Source of the DNA: Clostridiaceae bacterium
GTDB lineage: Bacteria; Bacillota; Clostridia; Oscillospirales; QAMX01
Length of the DNA: 9,243 nucleotides
Assembly (NCBI GenBank): GCA_016297585.1
Contig: JAEDGJ010000092.1
Coordinates: 1 to 9,243, forward strand
Direction of reading: 5' to 3'
Of this stretch, positions 1-6,846 are shown one piece after another. Numbering within the stretch: the stretch's first letter is position 1; each line of letters opens with the position of its first letter. Both the position numbers and the translations under genes were made by a program. The notes under the pieces are model-generated. The model did not search any database. It was not told the origin of the DNA and saw only the letters and a program-made list of their open reading frames with translations.

Positions 1-11
1 TTATTCGGTTT

Positions 12-1217
12 TTATCGGTCGATTGCGCGCATCGCGAAAAACGAGAAGACGGCGGCGGCAAGCAGGCAGAGCCCGGAAAGCCCCATCGCCCACGAGAAGC
101 CGCAGACGTCCGCGAGGCGTCCGGAAAGCGGCGGGAAGAGCATCGGGGACACGACGAGCGTGAGGAAGACGAGCGACGAGACGCGCCCGGAGTTTTTCGG
201 GAACATCGCGCAGAGCTTCGCGACGGCCAGCGGGATGACGGCGCCGCCGCCGAGACCCGCGCAGACGAGCGCCGCGTAGACGAGGAACGCGTTCCCCGTC
301 GGCACGGCGGCGGTCAGCAGCACGCCGCCCGCGAGATTGCCCCAGAAGATGATGCGCATCGTCCACTCAGGACGCGCGAATTTCGCGCAGAGGAAGCGCG
401 AGAGGATGATGCCCGCCCAGAGCGCCGCCGTCGCGAAGCTCGCAGCCCCCGCGGACAGCCCGAGCGCGCGTTCGGCATAGAGCGCGCCCCAGTTGTTGAC
501 GATGATCTGATGCCCCTGATAGAAAAATGTCACGGCGCAGAGCAGCGCGACGGCAGCCTTCCCGCCAGGATTCGGCGCGGCGGCCGCAGTATCGGCGGCT
601 TTCTGCGCGGCGTCATGCGCCGATTCGCTTGATGTACGCGCAGCCGCGGCGGATCCCCGCATGCAGCGCAGGAGCGCCGGCGAGAATGCCGCGAGCAGCA
701 CGCCGCAGAACGCGCCGATGCAGGCAAACGCGGTCCTCCAGCCGAGTCCCGCGGAGAGCAGCGCCGCGAGCAGCACCGGCCCCACAAACGCGCCGACGCC
801 GATGGACATATGGAGGTAATTTAAGTATTTCGAGCCGTCCTTCGGGAAGGCGTCGGCGAGCACGGGGTTTGCAAGCGTGTCGACGAGCTTCGAGCCGAGT
901 CCCGCCGCGAGCATCAGGGCGAGGAGCACGGCATACGACGGCGCGCCGACGACGCAGAGCAGCGCCGCCGAGAAAAGGAGGTACCCCGCGCCGAAGACCG
1001 GCAGCTTCGGGTATCGGTCGCCGAATACGAGGGTGCCGAGCGTCGCCGCCAGCCCGCCGACGCTCAAGAACGTCGTCAGCAGACCGCCCTCGGCGGTCGA
1101 GATGCCGAAATCGGCGAGGATCAGCGCCGCCAGCGGCGCGATCATCGTCACCGTCAGACCATAGCCGAACTGCAGCGTGTAGATCGCCGCGAGCAGCCCC
1201 TTTTTCGACCTTTCCAT
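12..1217 (-). CDS. MFS transporter, last gene of the ior operon
   Basis: Predicted 401-residue integral membrane protein of the major facilitator superfamily. The sequence shows two sets of hydrophobic helices, roughly residues 8-185 and 220-398, consistent with 12 membrane segments. They are joined by a long Ala/Ser-rich hydrophilic loop at about 188-220, the usual central cytoplasmic loop. The short loop after the second helix contains GDRYP (66-70), in the place of the family's conserved loop 2-3 motif. A second conserved patch, FPKDGSKYLNYLHMSIGVGA (124-143), resembles helix 4-5 of sugar- and organic-acid-type MFS proteins. The ATG is preceded by GGAAGG (1228-1233) with a 10-base spacer. 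The gene begins 30 bases after the PLP-enzyme gene and is probably cotranscribed. Operon position suggests it moves an arylacetate, an amino acid or a related acid, but substrate and direction cannot be read from the sequence. The stop codon is 11 bases from the window edge, so any terminator lies outside. Confidence 0.9.
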   Translation of the reverse strand: MERSKKGLLAAIYTLQFGYGLTVTMIAPLAALILADFGISTAEGGLLTTFLSVGGLAATLGTLVFGDRYPKLPVFGAGYLLFSAALLCVVGAPSYAVLLALMLAAGLGSKLVDTLANPVLADAFPKDGSKYLNYLHMSIGVGAFVGPVLLAALLSAGLGWRTAFACIGAFCGVLLAAFSPALLRCMRGSAAAARTSSESAHDAAQKAADTAAAAPNPGGKAAVALLCAVTFFYQGHQIIVNNWGALYAERALGLSAGAASFATAALWAGIILSRFLCAKFARPEWTMRIIFWGNLAGGVLLTAAVPTGNAFLVYAALVCAGLGGGAVIPLAVAKLCAMFPKNSGRVSSLVFLTLVVSPMLFPPLSGRLADVCGFSWAMGLSGLCLLAAAVFSFFAMRAIDR

Positions 1218-1247
1218 CCCGAAAAAACCTTCCCTTTTTCTCTTTTT

Positions 1248-2504
1248 TTACAGCTTTGCGATCTCCTGCGCCGCCAGCAGCACGCCGAGCTTGCCCGCCT
1301 CGTACGTCAGCCCGCCCTGCAGGTACGCCGTATACGGCTCCCGCATCGGCGCGTCGGCGGACAGCTCGATCGACGAGCCCTGCACGAACGCGCCCGCGGC
1401 CATCACGACCGGGTCGTCGTAGCCCGGGATCGGGCACGGCTCGGGCGTCGCGAACGCGTCGACCGGCGCGCCGGACTGCACCCCGCGCATGAACGCGACG
1501 AGCGGCTCAGGTGCCCCGAGACGGATCGTCTGGATGATGTCGTGGCGCACGGCGTCGGGCGCGGGATCGACGGCGTAGCCGAGCTTTTCAAAGAGCGACG
1601 CCGCGAAGATCGCGGTCTTGAGCGCCTGCGCCGTCACATGGGGCGCAAAGAAAAAGCCCTGGAACAGGCTGCGGTTTTGCCCGAGCGAGCTGCCGCATTC
1701 GCCGCCGATGCCGGGCACCGTCAGCCTTTCCGCCGCGCGCTCGACGAGCTCGGCGCGTCCCGCGACATAGCCGCCGCACAGCGCCAGTCCCCCGCCGGGG
1801 TTCTTGATGAGGCTGCCCGCCATCAGGTCGGCGCCCACGGCGCAGGGCTCCGTCTCCTCGACGAATTCGCCGTAGCAGTTGTCGACGATCACGCGGATCG
1901 CCGGGTCATGCCGGTGCACGAGCGCCGCGATCCGGCCGATCTCCTCGACGGAGAGCGCCTCGCGGTCGGCATAGCCGCGCGAACGCTGGATCTCGACCGC
2001 GCCGGTGTCCGGATGCGCGCGCAGAGCGTCCGCGATCGCGTCATAATCGGGGCGGCCGTTTTTCATCGGCACGACGGTGCAGGGCGAGCCGTAGTAGGCA
2101 AGCGACCCCCAGCGCGGCGGGTCCTGCCCGATGCCGACCGCGCCCTGGAGCGTGTCGTAGGGCATCCCGGTCGCGCAGAGAAGCCGGCGTCCGGGCTCGA
2201 GGCAGGCGGTCATCGCGGCGAAGATCGCGTGGGTGCCGTTGACGAACTGCACGCGCACGAGCGCGCGCTCGGCGGAAAAGACGTCGGCATAGACGCGCTC
2301 GAGCGTGTCGCGTCCGGCGTCGTCGTAGCCGTAGCCGGTGGTGCCGGCAAACAGGGAATCGGACACGCGGTGGCGGCGGAAGGCCGCAAGCACGCGCGCC
2401 GTGTTCGAAAGCGCCGCGCTCTCGGCGCGGGCAAGGGCGGCTTCGACGCGGGCCTCCGCCTCCTGCCCGAGCGAGAGGAGAGAAGAATCGAGAAAGTCGT
2501 TCAA
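1248..2504 (-). CDS. Methionine gamma-lyase / 'aluminium resistance' family PLP-dependent protein
   Basis: A 418-residue fold-type I PLP enzyme. It resembles the Firmicutes family variously annotated as methionine gamma-lyase family or cystathionine beta-lyase-like protein involved in aluminium resistance, and its length fits that family. Visible motifs are RVSDSLFAGTTGYGYDDAGRD (46-66), a phosphate-binding-type NGTHAI (89-94), VDNCYGEF (207-214) with Asp208 expected to contact the pyridine nitrogen, and GSLIKNPGGG (230-239) with Lys234 as the likely Schiff-base lysine. C-S lyase activity is inferred from family membership; the physiological substrate is poorly defined. The start is a TTG overlapping the TGA of the ACT gene (TTGA). 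GAGGTG at 2513-2518 lies 8 bases upstream, and an in-frame TGA four codons further up excludes a longer protein. The overlap implies translational coupling to the ACT protein. This family is not an obvious partner of ior-paaK genes, so its role in the operon is uncertain. Confidence 0.9.
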   Translation of the reverse strand: MNDFLDSSLLSLGQEAEARVEAALARAESAALSNTARVLAAFRRHRVSDSLFAGTTGYGYDDAGRDTLERVYADVFSAERALVRVQFVNGTHAIFAAMTACLEPGRRLLCATGMPYDTLQGAVGIGQDPPRWGSLAYYGSPCTVVPMKNGRPDYDAIADALRAHPDTGAVEIQRSRGYADREALSVEEIGRIAALVHRHDPAIRVIVDNCYGEFVEETEPCAVGADLMAGSLIKNPGGGLALCGGYVAGRAELVERAAERLTVPGIGGECGSSLGQNRSLFQGFFFAPHVTAQALKTAIFAASLFEKLGYAVDPAPDAVRHDIIQTIRLGAPEPLVAFMRGVQSGAPVDAFATPEPCPIPGYDDPVVMAAGAFVQGSSIELSADAPMREPYTAYLQGGLTYEAGKLGVLLAAQEIAKL

Positions 2505-2932
2505 AGCGCGCGCACCTCATCCTGCGAGAGCGTCGGCAGTCCCGCTTTTTCGAACACAGACGCTGCACGGTCGCGGTCGTCGACGCGCAGCACGAGGAAC
2601 GCGTCGCCGCCGGAGCGCGCGGCAAAGGCATAGGCGTACTCGACGCCGATCTTCTCGTCGGCGAGCAGCCGCATGACGCCGTGCATCGCGCCGGGGACGT
2701 CCTTCATGCGGATGCAGAAGACGCGGTTGATGGAGTTGGCGATGTTGTGCTCCCGCAGCACGGCGGCGGCGCGGTCGGGCTCGCCAACGATCATGCGGAG
2801 GATGCCGAAGTCGGCGGTATCCGCGATATAGAACGCGCGCAGATCGATCTTCGCGTCGGCAAGAAGCCCCGTGATCTCCGCGAGCGCGCCCGGACGGTTT
2901 TCGGCAAAGACGGATATCTGGCTGATAAACAT
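2501..2932 (-). CDS. Double ACT-domain protein
   Basis: A 143-residue protein made of two ACT domains and nothing else. ACT1 covers about residues 3-68 (ISVFAENRPGALAEITGLLA followed by RAFYIADTADFGILRMIV). ACT2 covers about 70-138 (VFCIRMKDVPGAMHGVMRLLA, then GVEYAYAF and AFLVLRV). Each has the PGA(L/M) turn after strand 1, where ACT domains bind amino-acid effectors at subunit interfaces. There is no catalytic domain. Stand-alone double-ACT proteins often sit beside phenylacetate-CoA ligase and indolepyruvate oxidoreductase genes in anaerobes, as here. The likely role is sensing an aromatic amino acid and modulating a partner enzyme; this is inference. The ATG is preceded by GGAGG (2941-2945) at 8 bases. 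The stop overlaps the next gene's start by 4 bases. The 89-base gap before this gene contains a GC-rich hairpin. Confidence 0.88.
   Translation of the reverse strand: MFISQISVFAENRPGALAEITGLLADAKIDLRAFYIADTADFGILRMIVGEPDRAAAVLREHNIANSINRVFCIRMKDVPGAMHGVMRLLADEKIGVEYAYAFAARSGGDAFLVLRVDDRDRAASVFEKAGLPTLSQDEVRAL
2513..2518 (-). promoter_or_regulatory. Ribosome binding site deciding a TTG start
   Basis: GAGGTG on the minus strand, 8 bases before the TTG start of the PLP-enzyme gene and inside the 3' end of the ACT gene. A nearby ATG (2518-2520) is out of frame with the PLP enzyme, and the only upstream in-frame stretch runs straight into a TGA. The TTG is therefore the only start compatible with the conserved N-terminus. 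Confidence 0.75.
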
Positions 2933-2969
2933 GGGGGAATCCTCCTTTTTTGTTGCATATCACGCATAA

Positions 2970-2999
2970 AGGGGGCGGATTTTGTCTGCACCGCCCCCT
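2970..2999 (-). terminator. GC-rich hairpin between paaK and the ACT gene (weak terminator or processing element)
   Basis: Minus-strand RNA would form a perfect 9-bp stem, AGGGGGCGG paired with CCGCCCCCT, around a 12-base loop. It begins about 22 bases after the paaK stop. Only two T residues (TTATGCG) follow the stem, so it lacks the U-tract of an efficient intrinsic terminator. It may be a leaky terminator, an attenuator or a 3'-end stabiliser that lowers expression of the three distal genes. The stem is directly visible; the function is inferred. Confidence 0.5.
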
Positions 3000-3021
3000 C
3001 CGGGAACTTCAAAACGGGAAC

Positions 3022-4329
3022 TTATTTCAGATTGCGGCGGTCCTCGACGCGCTTTGCCTTGCCTTCGACGCGCGGCAGCGAATGCGGCGGCAGCAGCTTG
3101 ATCTGCGCGGCGATGCCGAGGGTCGACTCGATGTTCGAGCGGAGCTTCTTCGACAGATTCTCCATCGCGCGCACCTCGTCCACCGGCGCGGTCTCCGCGA
3201 GCTCGACCTGGATCTCCAGCGTATCGAGCGCGCCGACGCGGTCGACGATCAGGGCGTAGTACGGGCTCGTCTCCGGGAGATCGAGGAGCACCGCTTCGAT
3301 CTGCGACGGGAACACGTTGACGCCGCGGATGATGAGCATGTCGTCGGAGCGGCCGACGGGCTTCGAAATGCGCGCCAGCGTTCTGCCGCAGGCGCAGGGC
3401 TCGTGCGAGATCGTGCACAGGTCGCGCGTGCGGTAGCGGATGAGCGGGAAGCATTCCTTCGTGAAGCAGGTGAACGCCAGCTCGCCGAGCACGCCGTCCG
3501 GGACCGGCAGCAGCGTGTCGGGGTCGAGGATCTCGGGGTAGAAATGGTCCTCGTTGACGTGCAGGCCGGTGCGCTCGTCGCACTCGAACGCGACGCCGGG
3601 GCCGATGACCTCGGTCAGGCCGTAGATGTCGTAGGTGCGGATGTTCAGGCGGCGCTCGATCTCCGCGCGCATCGCGGGCGTCCAGGGCTCCGCGCCCAAA
3701 AAGCCGCTCTTGAGCTTGATCTCGGACGGGTCGACGCCCATCTGCTCGAGGCTCTCGGCGATGTAGATCATGTACGACGGGGTGCAGCAGATCGCGGTGC
3801 AGCCGAAGTCGCGCAGGATCTGGATCTGGCGCTTCGTGTTGCCGGTGCCGACCGGAACGGTGACGGCGCCGACGCGCTGCGCGCCGTAATGACCGCCGAG
3901 ACCGCCGGTGAACAGGCCGTAGCCGTAGCTGACGTGCATGATGTCGCCCTTCTGGAGGTGCCCCGCCGTGAAGGTACGCGCCATCGAGTCGCCCCACAGC
4001 TCGAGGTCGGCGCGGGTATAGCCGACGACCTTCTGCTTGCCCGTCGTGCCCGACGACGCGTGCAGCTCGACGACCTCCTCCATCGGCACGGCGAACATGC
4101 CGTAAGGATAGGTCTCGGCGAGGTCGAATTTATCGGTGAACGGAAGCTTTACGATGTCCTCGATCGAGCGGATATCGCCCGGCGCGACGCCCGCGGCGTC
4201 CATCTTCCTGCGGTAGTGCGGCACGCGGTCGTAGACATACTGCACGCATTTGACAAGACGCTCCGACTGCAGCGCGGTCATCTCGTCGCGGGACATGGTC
4301 TCGTATTTCGGTTCCCAGTACTGATTCAT
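3022..4329 (-). CDS. paaK: Phenylacetate-CoA ligase (AMP-forming)
   Basis: A 435-residue adenylate-forming enzyme of the PaaK family, full length for the group. It activates phenylacetate or related arylacetates: arylacetate + ATP + CoA gives arylacetyl-CoA + AMP + PPi, in the cytoplasm. Visible motifs are the P-loop SSGTTGKQK (92-100), YDIYGLTE (233-240) which contributes to adenine binding, RYRTRD (298-303), a Cys-rich patch with C305, C312 and C314 just before GRT typical of PaaK, GRSDDMLIIRGVNVFP (326-341) at the hinge to the C-terminal lid, and PRVEGKAKR (419-427) carrying the expected catalytic lysine. The ATG has GAGGG (4340-4344) 10 bases upstream. It follows iorB by 36 bases. Genes of this type next to iorAB in anaerobes act on phenyl-, hydroxyphenyl- or indoleacetate rather than in the aerobic paa ring-epoxidation pathway, and no other paa genes are present here. 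Confidence 0.95.
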   Translation of the reverse strand: MNQYWEPKYETMSRDEMTALQSERLVKCVQYVYDRVPHYRRKMDAAGVAPGDIRSIEDIVKLPFTDKFDLAETYPYGMFAVPMEEVVELHASSGTTGKQKVVGYTRADLELWGDSMARTFTAGHLQKGDIMHVSYGYGLFTGGLGGHYGAQRVGAVTVPVGTGNTKRQIQILRDFGCTAICCTPSYMIYIAESLEQMGVDPSEIKLKSGFLGAEPWTPAMRAEIERRLNIRTYDIYGLTEVIGPGVAFECDERTGLHVNEDHFYPEILDPDTLLPVPDGVLGELAFTCFTKECFPLIRYRTRDLCTISHEPCACGRTLARISKPVGRSDDMLIIRGVNVFPSQIEAVLLDLPETSPYYALIVDRVGALDTLEIQVELAETAPVDEVRAMENLSKKLRSNIESTLGIAAQIKLLPPHSLPRVEGKAKRVEDRRNLK

Positions 4330-4365
4330 GGTAAACTTTCCCTCAATTTTTCAAATTTTATGGTG

Positions 4366-4935
4366 TCAGACGGCTTCTTTTCCGAGTGAAAACGCCTTCA
4401 AATTGAGGTCAAGCAGCTTCGGCTTGATGGTAGCGCGCAGCGCGGCGAGCCATTCCTCCTCGGAATGCCCGATCACGCCCGACGCCGCGCCCAGCAGCGC
4501 GACGTTTGCGCACTTGACGGAGCCGGCCTTCACCGCCGCGCCCAGCGCATCGAACGCGACGACGTTCGCGCCCAGCGCGCGCATCGTCTCCGTGATGTTC
4601 TCCGGGTATTTCGCCGCGCCCGTGAGCACCGGCATCGGCAGAATGTGCTGCGTGTTGACGACGACGGTGCCGCCCTTCTTCAGCCACGGCAGATACCGCA
4701 GCGCCTCGGCTTCCTCAAACGAGATGATGACGTCCGCCTCGCCCGTTCCGATGAGCGGGGACGCGACGGCCTCGCCGGCACGGACGTAGGTCACGACGGA
4801 ACCGCCGCGCTGCGCCATACCGTGCACCTCGCTGAGCTTGACCTCCTTACCGGAAGCGGTAAACAGGCTGCCGAGTATGCGGCTCGCAAGCAGGGAACCC
4901 TGTCCCCCTACGCCGACGATCATGATATTCAGCAT
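4366..4935 (-). CDS. iorB: Indolepyruvate ferredoxin oxidoreductase, beta subunit
   Basis: A 189-residue gamma-domain-type subunit of the 2-oxoacid:ferredoxin oxidoreductase superfamily. It starts MLNIMIVGVGGQGSLLASRI, the hallmark glycine-rich GVGGQG opening, followed by EVHGMAQRGGSVVTYVR (36-52), also conserved in this subunit, and normal in length. With IorA it forms the enzyme that oxidatively decarboxylates aryl-pyruvates to arylacetyl-CoA, reducing ferredoxin. The frame stays open upstream to about 5262, but the ATG at 4933-4935 is chosen because a strong AAGGAGGT (4944-4951) sits 8 bases before it, the family motif begins immediately, and the upstream portion only shadows iorA. The start overlaps the iorA stop by 7 bases, implying translational coupling and balanced subunit synthesis. 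Confidence 0.95.
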   Translation of the reverse strand: MLNIMIVGVGGQGSLLASRILGSLFTASGKEVKLSEVHGMAQRGGSVVTYVRAGEAVASPLIGTGEADVIISFEEAEALRYLPWLKKGGTVVVNTQHILPMPVLTGAAKYPENITETMRALGANVVAFDALGAAVKAGSVKCANVALLGAASGVIGHSEEEWLAALRATIKPKLLDLNLKAFSLGKEAV

Positions 4936-6680
4936 TTGGATGCACCTCCTTCGATTGCGCCGAACCTGCACATCCGCGCGCAGAGGTCGCACCCCACGCA
5001 AAGGGACGGGTCGATCGACGCGACCCCGTCGAAACGGATCGCGGGGCACCCGATCTTCATGCACATACGGCATTTCCTGCATTTTGAAGCGTCTATCGTA
5101 TACGGTTTCCCGTGCTTCACGGTCTTTAAGAGCGCGCAGGGGCGGCGCGCGATGACGACGCTGACCTCCTTGACGGCGAGCTCCTCGGAAAGGATCCGCT
5201 CGAGCTCCTCGACGTCGTACGGGTCGCAGACGCGCACGCGGCGCACGCCGACGGCATGGCACAGCGCCTCGAGATTGACGGCGGAGGTGATGTCGCCCTT
5301 TAAGGTCTTGCCGGTCGTCGGGTTATCCTGATGCCCCGTCATGCCGGTGATCGAGTTGTCGGCGATGATGATCGTCGACGCGGAGTGGTTGTAGACGGCG
5401 TTGACGAGTCCCGTCACGCCGGAGTGCATGAACGTCGAGTCGCCGATGACGGCGACGGCGCGGTCGGACTCGTCCGGGCGCACGGTGTTGCGGCCGTGCA
5501 GCATCGAGATCGACGCGCCCATGTCGAGCGTGGAGTCCATCGCGGACAGCGGCGCGGCGGAGCCGAGCGTATAGCAGCCGATGTCGCCGGAAACGGTCAG
5601 CTTCATCTTATTGAGCACATAGAACAGGCCTCTGTGCGGGCATCCGGGACAGAGCACCGGCGGGCGCACGGGCACGTCGGGAGCCGCGATCGCCTCGGGC
5701 GGACGGACGCCGAGGAGTTTCTCCGCGATCATCGCGGGGGTATACTCGCCGATGCGCGGGAAAAGCTCCTTGCCCGTGCAGGCGATGCCCATTGCGCGCA
5801 GCTCGGTCTCGAGGAACGCGTCGAGCTCCTCGATCACGTAGACCCGCTCGACGGAGGCGGCGAATTCGCGCAGCTGCTTTTCGGAAAGCGGCCAGACAAG
5901 GCCGAGCTTGCAGTAGCTCGCGCGGTCTCCGAGCGCCTCACGCGCGTACTGGTAGGCGATGCCGGAGCAGACGACGCCGATCTTGCCCGCGTGCTCGGGA
6001 GCGGCGGGGATGATCGTATTGAGGCCCGAGGTCCCGGCGAACGCTGCGAGCTTTTCGGTGCGCGCCTCGACGATCGGATGCCGCGCGCGGGCGTTCGCGG
6101 GCGCCATGACGTACTTCTGCGGGTTCTTTATGTATTCGCGCAGCGGCGGCTCGCGGCGTTCGGTGCATTCGACGAAGCTCTGCGAATGCGCGACGCGGGT
6201 CGAGGTGCGCAGGAAGACCGGCGTGTCGAACTGCTCGGAGATCTCGAACGCGGCGGCGGCGAACGACGCGCACTCCTGCGAGTCGGACGGCTCGAGCATC
6301 GGGATCTTCGACGCGCGGGCGTAGTGGCGGGAGTCCTGCTCGTTCTGGGACGAGTGCATACCGGGGTCGTCGGCGACGGCGATGACAAAGCCCGCGTTCA
6401 CGCCCGCGTAGGACGCGGAGAACACGAGGTCGGCGGCGACGTTTAATCCGACGTGCTTCATCGCGGCGAAGCTGCGCGCGCCGTAAACGGCGGCACCGTA
6501 GGCGGCTTCGACGGCGACCTTCTCGTTCGGGGCCCATTCGGCGTAGATCTCCGGATACTTCGCGGCTTCCTCGGTGATTTCGGTCGACGGCGTGCCGGGA
6601 TAGCTGGACACGAACGTACAGCCGGATTCGTACAGGCCGCGCGCAACGGCTTCGTTGCCGAGCATCAGTTTCTTTTTCAT
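4929..6680 (-). CDS. iorA: Indolepyruvate ferredoxin oxidoreductase, alpha subunit
   Basis: A 583-residue catalytic subunit, normal length for IorA. It uses thiamine diphosphate and CoA to convert aryl-pyruvates (from Trp, Phe, Tyr) into arylacetyl-CoA + CO2, passing electrons to ferredoxin; the reaction is reversible in anaerobes. Domains in order: pyrimidine-binding domain with GNEAVARGLYESG and YPGTPSTEI (8-36); a middle domain; the thiamine-diphosphate domain with LCPGCPHRG (343-351), GDIGCYTLG (365-373), GDSTFMHSG (413-421) and DNSITGMTGHQDNP (441-454); and a C-terminal ferredoxin domain. The latter has two [4Fe-4S] motifs: C534-x2-C537-x2-C540-x4-C545-P and C561-x2-C564-x2-C567-x3-C571. 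The proline usually following the last cysteine is Arg572 here. The ATG is preceded by AAGGA (6689-6693) at 8 bases. It is the first gene of the operon, about 35 bases downstream of the predicted transcription start, and its stop overlaps iorB. Confidence 0.96.
   Translation of the reverse strand: MKKKLMLGNEAVARGLYESGCTFVSSYPGTPSTEITEEAAKYPEIYAEWAPNEKVAVEAAYGAAVYGARSFAAMKHVGLNVAADLVFSASYAGVNAGFVIAVADDPGMHSSQNEQDSRHYARASKIPMLEPSDSQECASFAAAAFEISEQFDTPVFLRTSTRVAHSQSFVECTERREPPLREYIKNPQKYVMAPANARARHPIVEARTEKLAAFAGTSGLNTIIPAAPEHAGKIGVVCSGIAYQYAREALGDRASYCKLGLVWPLSEKQLREFAASVERVYVIEELDAFLETELRAMGIACTGKELFPRIGEYTPAMIAEKLLGVRPPEAIAAPDVPVRPPVLCPGCPHRGLFYVLNKMKLTVSGDIGCYTLGSAAPLSAMDSTLDMGASISMLHGRNTVRPDESDRAVAVIGDSTFMHSGVTGLVNAVYNHSASTIIIADNSITGMTGHQDNPTTGKTLKGDITSAVNLEALCHAVGVRRVRVCDPYDVEELERILSEELAVKEVSVVIARRPCALLKTVKHGKPYTIDASKCRKCRMCMKIGCPAIRFDGVASIDPSLCVGCDLCARMCRFGAIEGGASKC
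4944..4951 (-). promoter_or_regulatory. Strong ribosome binding site for iorB inside iorA
   Basis: AAGGAGGT on the minus strand, a near-perfect match to the 16S rRNA 3' end, 8 bases before the iorB ATG and within the last codons of iorA. It fixes the iorB start and rules out the much longer upstream-extended reading. Confidence 0.8.
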
Positions 6681-6721
6681 ACGGTCAGTCCTTTTTTCCT
6701 TTTCGAAGATGTTCTCCCTTT

Positions 6722-6750
6722 ATTATAACGCATTTTAACACCCGTGTCAA
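6722..6750 (-). promoter_or_regulatory. Perfect consensus sigma-70/sigma-A promoter of the ior operon
   Basis: On the minus strand TTGACA (6745-6750) and TATAAT (6722-6727) are separated by exactly 17 bases, a complete match to the housekeeping consensus. It lies in an AT-rich island between divergent genes. Transcription is expected to begin near 6715, giving a leader of about 35 bases before the iorA ATG. No TG extension precedes the -10 box. A promoter this strong usually needs a repressor if the operon is to be regulated; see the palindrome over its -35 box. Confidence 0.88.
6735..6750. promoter_or_regulatory. Imperfect palindrome overlapping the -35 box (candidate operator)
   Basis: Plus-strand TTAACACCCGTGTCAA is a 16-base imperfect palindrome: 7-base arms with one mismatched pair around a CC centre (TTRACAC-NN-GTGTYAA). 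One arm contains the -35 hexamer of the ior promoter and the rest occupies the spacer, so a dimeric protein bound here would block RNA polymerase. No regulator gene is present in the window, and the site does not match an operator I can name with confidence. It could also be a chance consequence of the -35 sequence. Confidence 0.4.
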
Positions 6751-6788
6751 TAATTCCGTTCCGTTTCCGATGCCCCCTCGGACCGCGA

Positions 6789-6818
6789 TTTTCCAGCGTA
6801 AACGCCGCTTTTCCGGCG
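6789..6818. repeat. Short direct repeat, 20-base period, upstream of the lipoprotein gene
   Basis: TTTTCCAGCG (6789-6798) and TTTTCCGGCG (6809-6818) differ at one base and start exactly 20 bases apart, about two helical turns. The second copy overlaps a small inverted repeat (CGCCG 6803-6807, CGGCG 6814-6818). They lie in the 5' region of the plus-strand lipoprotein gene, for which I found no convincing -35/-10 pair. They could be an activator site or coincidence. Confidence 0.25.
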
Positions 6819-6840
6819 AATGCTATCCTCCGAACGCAAG

Positions 6841-6846
6841 GAAGGA
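6841..6846 (+). promoter_or_regulatory. Ribosome binding site deciding a GTG start
   Basis: GAAGGA lies 10 bases before GTG at 6857. The alternative in-frame ATG at 6770 has no purine-rich site before it and would put 29 charged residues ahead of the signal peptide, so the GTG is preferred. Confidence 0.7.

Noticed and set aside
1542..2633. Open frame of 363 codons on the plus strand across the PLP-enzyme and ACT genes
   Set aside because: It spans two real genes on the other strand, has no family motif and no ribosome binding site of note.
2950..4389. Open frame of 479 codons on the plus strand opposite paaK
   Set aside because: Low-complexity Arg/Asp/Ala/Val composition typical of a GC-rich antisense shadow; paaK on the other strand has all family motifs and a ribosome binding site.
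4936..5262. Upstream extension of iorB to a 298-residue protein
   Set aside because: The added 109 residues are an Arg-rich out-of-frame reading of iorA. The internal ATG has a strong AAGGAGGT and begins the conserved motif.
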